Of a stretch of 64,000 nucleotides of DNA, positions 59,259 to 64,000 are shown one piece after another (position 1 is the stretch's first letter; each line of letters begins with the position of its first letter). Origin of the DNA: Parelaphostrongylus tenuis (taxonomy: Eukaryota; Nematoda; Chromadorea; Rhabditida; Metastrongylidae); assembly GCA_019055375.1 (NCBI GenBank), contig JAHQIW010000606.1:310001-374000 (forward strand). Direction: 5' to 3'. The notes under the pieces are model-generated. The model was not told the DNA's origin. It searched no databases and saw nothing but the letters and a program-made list of their open reading frames with translations. Made by a program: the position numbers and the translations under genes.

Positions 59259-59928
59259 AATTATTTCAAGAGCATTCCTACGATCTAGTCACATCGATGT
59301 ATCACTTACGCCTAAGGTTTAGACACGGAATGAATTTTACTAGGTTACTGGGACCTCTCTTCACTACAGATGACAACAATAGCGAGTGGTAAATACACAA
59401 AAGGGCAACCCAACTCTTCTTTGTCAACCAGTGTACGTCAACTCATGTTTCAGCGATAAGTCACCACAAATGGTGAAGTAATGATAGTTATGCGCCTGCG
59501 CGAAATTGCAAGTAACCGTCTCGCATTCCAACTGGCATTTTAAGACGTCATCGCTGATGAAGAAATGCCGACTTTGCCCCCTATGAGTGTCCATTTTGAC
59601 GTTTAGTCAATCTGCTATTTTTCTTTTCTTGACTCTAAATTGCAAGCTTTTTTACTCAACAGATGCCAGGATTAAATGAACTAGAGGAAGTAAAAATCAA
59701 AGTAAGTTTTTGGGTCTCAACAAATATATTTACTCAACTGAAAATACCTTATTTTGAATGACAGTTAGATCAGTTTAAGCAAATGCCTCAGTGAAACAGT
59801 TTCACAACATTTCTACCTGAATAAATTTCCCATTTTTGTAGTATCAACATCAGCTATGGTTTAATGTGCTGCTCACAGACAACGAGTCAGAAAAAGAAAC
59901 GATGACGCAGATTTCTGAGGCTTCATAA
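59259..59928 (+). CDS. Candidate gene upstream of the ZO gene (four possible exons)
   Basis: Plus-strand pieces with usable splice sites: 59259-59388 (acceptor CTTTTTTCAG; LFQEHSYDLVTSMYHLRLRF, then RHGMNFTRLLGPLFTTDD); 59454-59472 (acceptor CATGTTTCAG); 59663-59701 (acceptor ACTCAACAG, donor GTAAGT; MPGLNELEEVKIK); 59842-59928 (acceptor TTTTTGTAG; YQHQLWFNVLLTDNESEKET, stop TAA). All joins are in phase. The first piece begins with part of a codon, so earlier exons are expected; the second is very small and least certain. I recognise no family. Confidence 0.3.
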
Positions 59929-60130
59929 AGTATTAAAGCTAAACGGGTAGTAGTGTTTGCAAAAATTTGTCCCTGAGAAGTCTATTAAGGAACAAAACTC
60001 TTTCAATTTGAAATCTCTATAGTCCTTCCAGGTAGAGAATTCTGGATCTATTCTCAAGGCTAAGACCTGCGCAATTCTCATAAACCACTCATGTCGCTTA
60101 GAAACACCGTTTCACGTTGAGTATACGAAG

Positions 60131-60349
60131 ATGACATATCGTATTGGATTCCGTTTAGCTTTCGTTTCTGCTTTACGAGCATTCCACCAGTTCGCAAGGT
60201 CCCAAGGGATGCGCAAGAGCGGTTCGCCTAAGACACTCTTGAAAACATTGGCCGAATTACACGTCAGGGTTGAGAAGCTCGCTCGAAACTGGATGAGAAC
60301 GCAACTTCTTGCAATGAGGGGAACAGGAACGGACAATTCTAGTATTTAA
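60131..60349 (+). other. G+C-richer island with long open frames on both strands
   Basis: 72 codons open on plus (60131-60349) and 74 on minus (60112-60336). The plus frame is basic, with KTLLKTLAELHVRVEKLARN. No good acceptor flanks either frame. Could be a last exon, a pseudogene or a repeat. Confidence 0.25.
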
Positions 60350-60511
60350 ACGAACGACCAACAACATTGGTATGATTTGAAAATAGATTTAAAAAAATAA
60401 CTATTGTCCATCTGAAGTTTTGAATAATTAGTGCAAAGCTAAGTGATAAGTTCTTTTGCTTTGCAGATATCATCAGTGAATATTACCCTTCATATAAATT
60501 AGATAATTGAA

Positions 60512-60905
60512 AAAGTGAGAGTGCGTGATGCGGTGGTAGCGAACCCGCTTATTCAGCGAACGGCTCAACCCACCGAAACATTAGTCCGACGCCAAGCCAG
60601 GCAAGCGACCCTTTCATCCCTCCAGGATGAGGAAATTGGTAGCAGAGTAGTGCGAGAAAGTTTAGTACCTCCGAATCAAGTATACAAGTGCCCGCACGGA
60701 TACCTTGTGATTCCAGAAAACAACGTGTACACCGGGATTCCATGAGCCGCAGACGGAAAAATGCTCAAACAGCAGCAGAAGCCACACGTAAAAAGTTCAA
60801 CGATCACCGTGGATGGTGGATTCAAAGAATTAAATTGAATGCATGTAATGACGGGATTCGCTCAGTGCGACAGATGTGACTTGGGATCATGTGATAAAAA
60901 AAAAA
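60512..60905 (+). repeat. Possible tRNA-derived SINE
   Basis: Head GTGCGTGATGCGGTGGTAGC and weak box B GGCTCAACCCA, a body with GAGGAAATTGGTAGCAGAGT reminiscent of the CGGTAAATTGGTA block of the other SINEs, and an A-rich end (60896-60906). Open frames inside are then artefacts. Confidence 0.4.
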
Positions 60906-62637
60906 TAACAATAACAGAATGGCTTGCATAGGAGTCTCTATCATATAATTACAGCGGATTATATCAGAGGGATATAATATGTCATGCACCTCCTGGTTAA
61001 TATTTTAATCAGAAGTTAATTCACGTGAAAAAGTAATTTTATAACTTCAGCAAAATTTAGGATAAGTCACGACTAACTGTTTTTATAAATGAGAAACTCC
61101 ACGTGCAAAGTTTGCAAAAATCAAAAACTCGCTTTGATTCAAAAAAGGATGGAACTGTGCCGCACTTACTGTTTCTAGAGAAGCTAAATGTTTTAAAGAA
61201 ATTTTATCGCACAAGTAGGTGTTAATAATCAACATATAGTCTCTGCACAACTTCTCACATAGAAAAGGTTCGAGAAAACGTGGAAGAAGCCCATCATCAT
61301 TTTCAAGTTGTACGGAACGAAATACAGACGGAAAAAATTCACGTTTTATCACTGGACAGCAATTTGTCGGAGATAATGAGCTACAACGTAAAGTATATCC
61401 GGTGAAGCCTTTAGATTTGATATTGGAACGTCAAAGTAAATCCAAACTGGAAGAAGAAACAATCTTCAATAAATGACATATGGTAAAGCAACTGTCAACG
61501 ACGCCAAGTGTTAAAGGAAAAAGGATAAAGCGTTCGCTGTTAGCTAATCCCTGAGGAGTGTGCCACGCACTGGATTCCATCAGCCATTGCTAGGCCAATG
61601 AATGTATTTATCCTATATAACGGATTCTGGTGCACTATTAATGCCTCAATTCGATCTGCTTACCCCCAAGACCACTTCAATGAAAACTTTGCGACCTCAT
61701 AGATAACAAGGGCTACGTTGGCGTTGCAGGGCACTGACCACTACTGCCCTAGACACTCCTGGTGATTAGACTTTGAATCTTCAATTTCCTGATATGTTTC
61801 ACTATCTGAGGTAGACAAAATGTCGATGTGATTGCAATAAAATCAACACTCCGCAACCTATTCGGGCATTATGAAACCAGAGTTTCAATAAACATTTATG
61901 GGTGGAAAATAATATGAGAGTAGTTTTACTGCACAAATGAGGTCTTATTATGAAGCTTAGTGAGATGTACTGAAATGATAGAATGATTATTACTGTCCTT
62001 TAATACGAATTAAAATCTACAAAGTAATGCAAAAATGCAGAAAATATTATTTTAACAATAATTATAAGAGAAAATTACTTAAAAAATGTCACTTCATTAG
62101 TTCAGAAATATTGTTTGAAAAAGCAAATGTTGATGGTCATAAGTGAATGTTCTCGAAATCTCGAATGCAGTAAGCTGAACGCGAACCAGTTTGAAGAGTA
62201 ATCAATGGAAGAAAATAAAACGTCGTTGATGTGTTCTGTACCAGGTTGATAAGGTACGCATGGTGAGCAAATAGAGGAAATCATAGTCATAGAAGAACAA
62301 GAGTTCCTGATTTCTCATTTAGCAGTAGCGCCAATTCGTTCAAACAAAAAATGATGACTTTAAAAGTTACATTTTACACTCATATGACGCACGTCTTTCC
62401 AGATCACTCACGGAAATCACACAGACACTCTGTGAGACCATAAGCTATTTAATGTGTTTATTTTTGAATAATGATATAAGGTAATAAGTCACTTAATAGC
62501 AAACAAGAAAATGCTTTAGTTTTAGCAAAAACACTATTTTCTGGGCAATGTTTTTTTTTTCATCTTTTTTCACACTTGTCTATTAACACGGAGTTAGTTG
62601 ATAGTCATTAGCTGATCGCTCAGACTATTACTAGCGT

Positions 62638-62695
62638 GTGAGTTCATCAAGGTAGAAGTATTCCGAGTGAGTTCATCAAGGTAGAGGTATTCTAG
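62638..62695 (+). repeat. 29-bp tandem repeat, two copies
   Basis: GTGAGTTCATCAAGGTAGAA at 62638 and GTGAGTTCATCAAGGTAGAG at 62667, each followed by GTATTC; a third partial copy (GTGAGTTCC) begins at 62696. Confidence 0.85.
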
Positions 62696-63936
62696 TGAGT
62701 TCCAGCCCCTCGAGTTCCATCTCTCAGGCGAAGATGTTACAAGCCCAAATTTCTCAACAGCGATGTAGAAAAGATTCTCTTCAAATATCAGTAGATTTTT
62801 TACGATCAGCCTCTTATATACAGGAGAGTCTTGTAGATAAATTGGTATACAAACTGGCAAACCTGTATTAAACTCTGTGATCGTTGCTGTTTTGATGGAA
62901 CACTATAGTACAACCCCTCATTATGGTACGTACGCACCATCAACGAAAAGTTTACTACCACAAAAACTTCGCCAGAGCCCTACAACTTGACTTGATCTTC
63001 ATCGTTGACTAATTTGCAAAAAAAAAAAACATTGGCCACGATTCTTTAAACTGTAAGCACCTTCAATCAATTAATGGTTACTGAGGTTAAGGAGTTATAT
63101 GTATGCTTCGGCTCTGCGAAGGCGAAATAGCTGAAATGTCACAAATAGTTGTTGAAGAAGACTCTATCTATCATTGAAAAAAAAGATCAAGCTCATTTCA
63201 ACGAGATTATAAACTTTACTCACTCCTCTGATGCTTCAAGTAGAGGACGACGTTCTCTTCAAAATTATTAAATAACGATCTTTTAGAGAGCAAATATCCC
63301 GGTCTTTGTCGGCTCGTCAACATCGTGCTTAATTTTCTGAGCTCGTAGAAAGAGTACTGTAGGGAGACTTCCGACAACAACGCATGCGTTTTTTATAAAC
63401 AGTTTGAATTTACTCCCTTCAAGATCTACAAAGCTTAGAACGACTCTGAAAATCTAGCAGATCCACTTTTTGTAATCCTAGACGTTGAACTTTCTTGTTG
63501 GCAACTGTGACTCATTTAACGTACTTCCAGACAATTAATCTCAAGCTTTTTCAAATTTGATGAACTGATGACAAACGACATTCAGTTAGGAACTCTAAAA
63601 CGTAGTCAATCAAGCGTGATATTTGATCTAAATATGGAACACTTGCCACAGCGCGTTCGACGCCGAATATTTTTGACTTGTTAATCCTCGACACCTAAAA
63701 ATGTACTGCAAGGAAGAAAGCTTTGTGATCTCGCTCGATCTGGCATCACAATTCTGATCTTCTGATCTCAGTTAAGCACATTCCTCGTCTATTTGAGACT
63801 CTGCGCAGCCGGTCTCTAACAATTGGAAACCTGTACAGAACAAAACGGTCAAACATTTAGAAAAGTTGCCCCTTATGCGAATGATGATCTATGTATCAAG
63901 TTTTTCTTTCTGAGGTAATAAAAGGGTGTGACTGAA

Positions 63937-64000
63937 TAGACTGCGTGTCAGTTCGACTTTTCGAGACAACGGAAAAGACGGAATCGCCGAAATTGTCAGT
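63937..64000 (+). repeat. Dispersed short repeat, cut by the window edge
   Basis: TAGACTGCGTGTCAGTTCGA, then GGAATCGCCGAAATTGTCAG, matches the other two copies in order. Confidence 0.5.

Larger units (their letters stand above)
60906..64000. other. Right-end stretch without recognised genes
   Basis: A+T-rich. It contains a short tandem repeat at 62638-62695 and a dispersed repeat at the very end. 5' exons or the promoter of the ZO gene may be here, but I could not identify any exon of the needed phase. Confidence 0.4.

Noticed and set aside
1..64000. CRISPR array, prophage, operon or other prokaryotic system
   Set aside because: No regularly spaced repeats and no compact gene runs; splice sites and family content are eukaryotic throughout.

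Overview
This is a eukaryotic, A+T-rich window, almost certainly from a nematode. The evidence is small coding exons with TTTTCAG-type 3' splice sites, a ZO-1/ZOO-1-type tight-junction scaffold gene, and mariner and tRNA-derived repeats. Introns run to several kilobases and are full of transposon debris, which fits a parasitic clade V worm (strongylid or hookworm-like) better than a compact Caenorhabditis genome. That placement is inference. No prokaryotic gene, rRNA, functional tRNA or CRISPR array is visible.

The dominant feature is one minus-strand gene covering about 24.1-58.2 kb. I rebuilt 28 exons by eye, with matching phase at nearly every junction. They encode about 1,197 residues in the order PDZ1, PDZ2, PDZ3, SH3, guanylate-kinase-like (GUK), a low-complexity linker, and a C-terminal ZU5 domain ending in SVLITHF. 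This is the full ZO-1 / polychaetoid / ZOO-1 architecture, a cortical scaffold linking cell junctions to actin. The 5' end is incomplete: the first exon found starts in mid-codon. Two points are unresolved: the join into the SH3 domain, and a roughly 20-residue shortfall in the GUK domain.

At the left edge (0-3.7 kb, minus strand) is the 5' part of an NMN/NaMN adenylyltransferase (NMNAT) gene. Two exons are clear, a third is tentative, and the gene runs off the window.

Between these genes (3.7-24 kb) I see only candidate exons: a plus-strand acidic tail following a short membrane-proximal segment (14.8-15.3 kb), and a minus-strand unrecognised gene ending at 16.2 kb with a polyadenylation signal (exons up to about 21.5 kb). 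Right of the ZO gene, 59.26-59.93 kb (plus) has four phase-compatible candidate exons of unknown identity.

Repeats explain much of the rest: two oppositely oriented deleted mariners in ZO-gene introns (33.3-34.1 and 39.1-39.9 kb); a mariner-derived MITE family that keeps part of the transposase helix-turn-helix (24.7-25.2 and 58.65-59.1 kb); a tRNA-derived SINE family (20.9, 27.2-27.5 and 38.0-38.3 kb) plus other tRNA-like pieces; foldback elements (9.96-10.22, 27.78-28.04 and 29.15-29.35 kb); a MITE pair (24.5 and 31.4 kb); a 97-bp direct duplication (22.1 and 22.4 kb); and TA-rich microsatellites. I found no unmistakably new biological system. The best leads are the unusual splicing of the ZO gene and the unrecognised exon chains.
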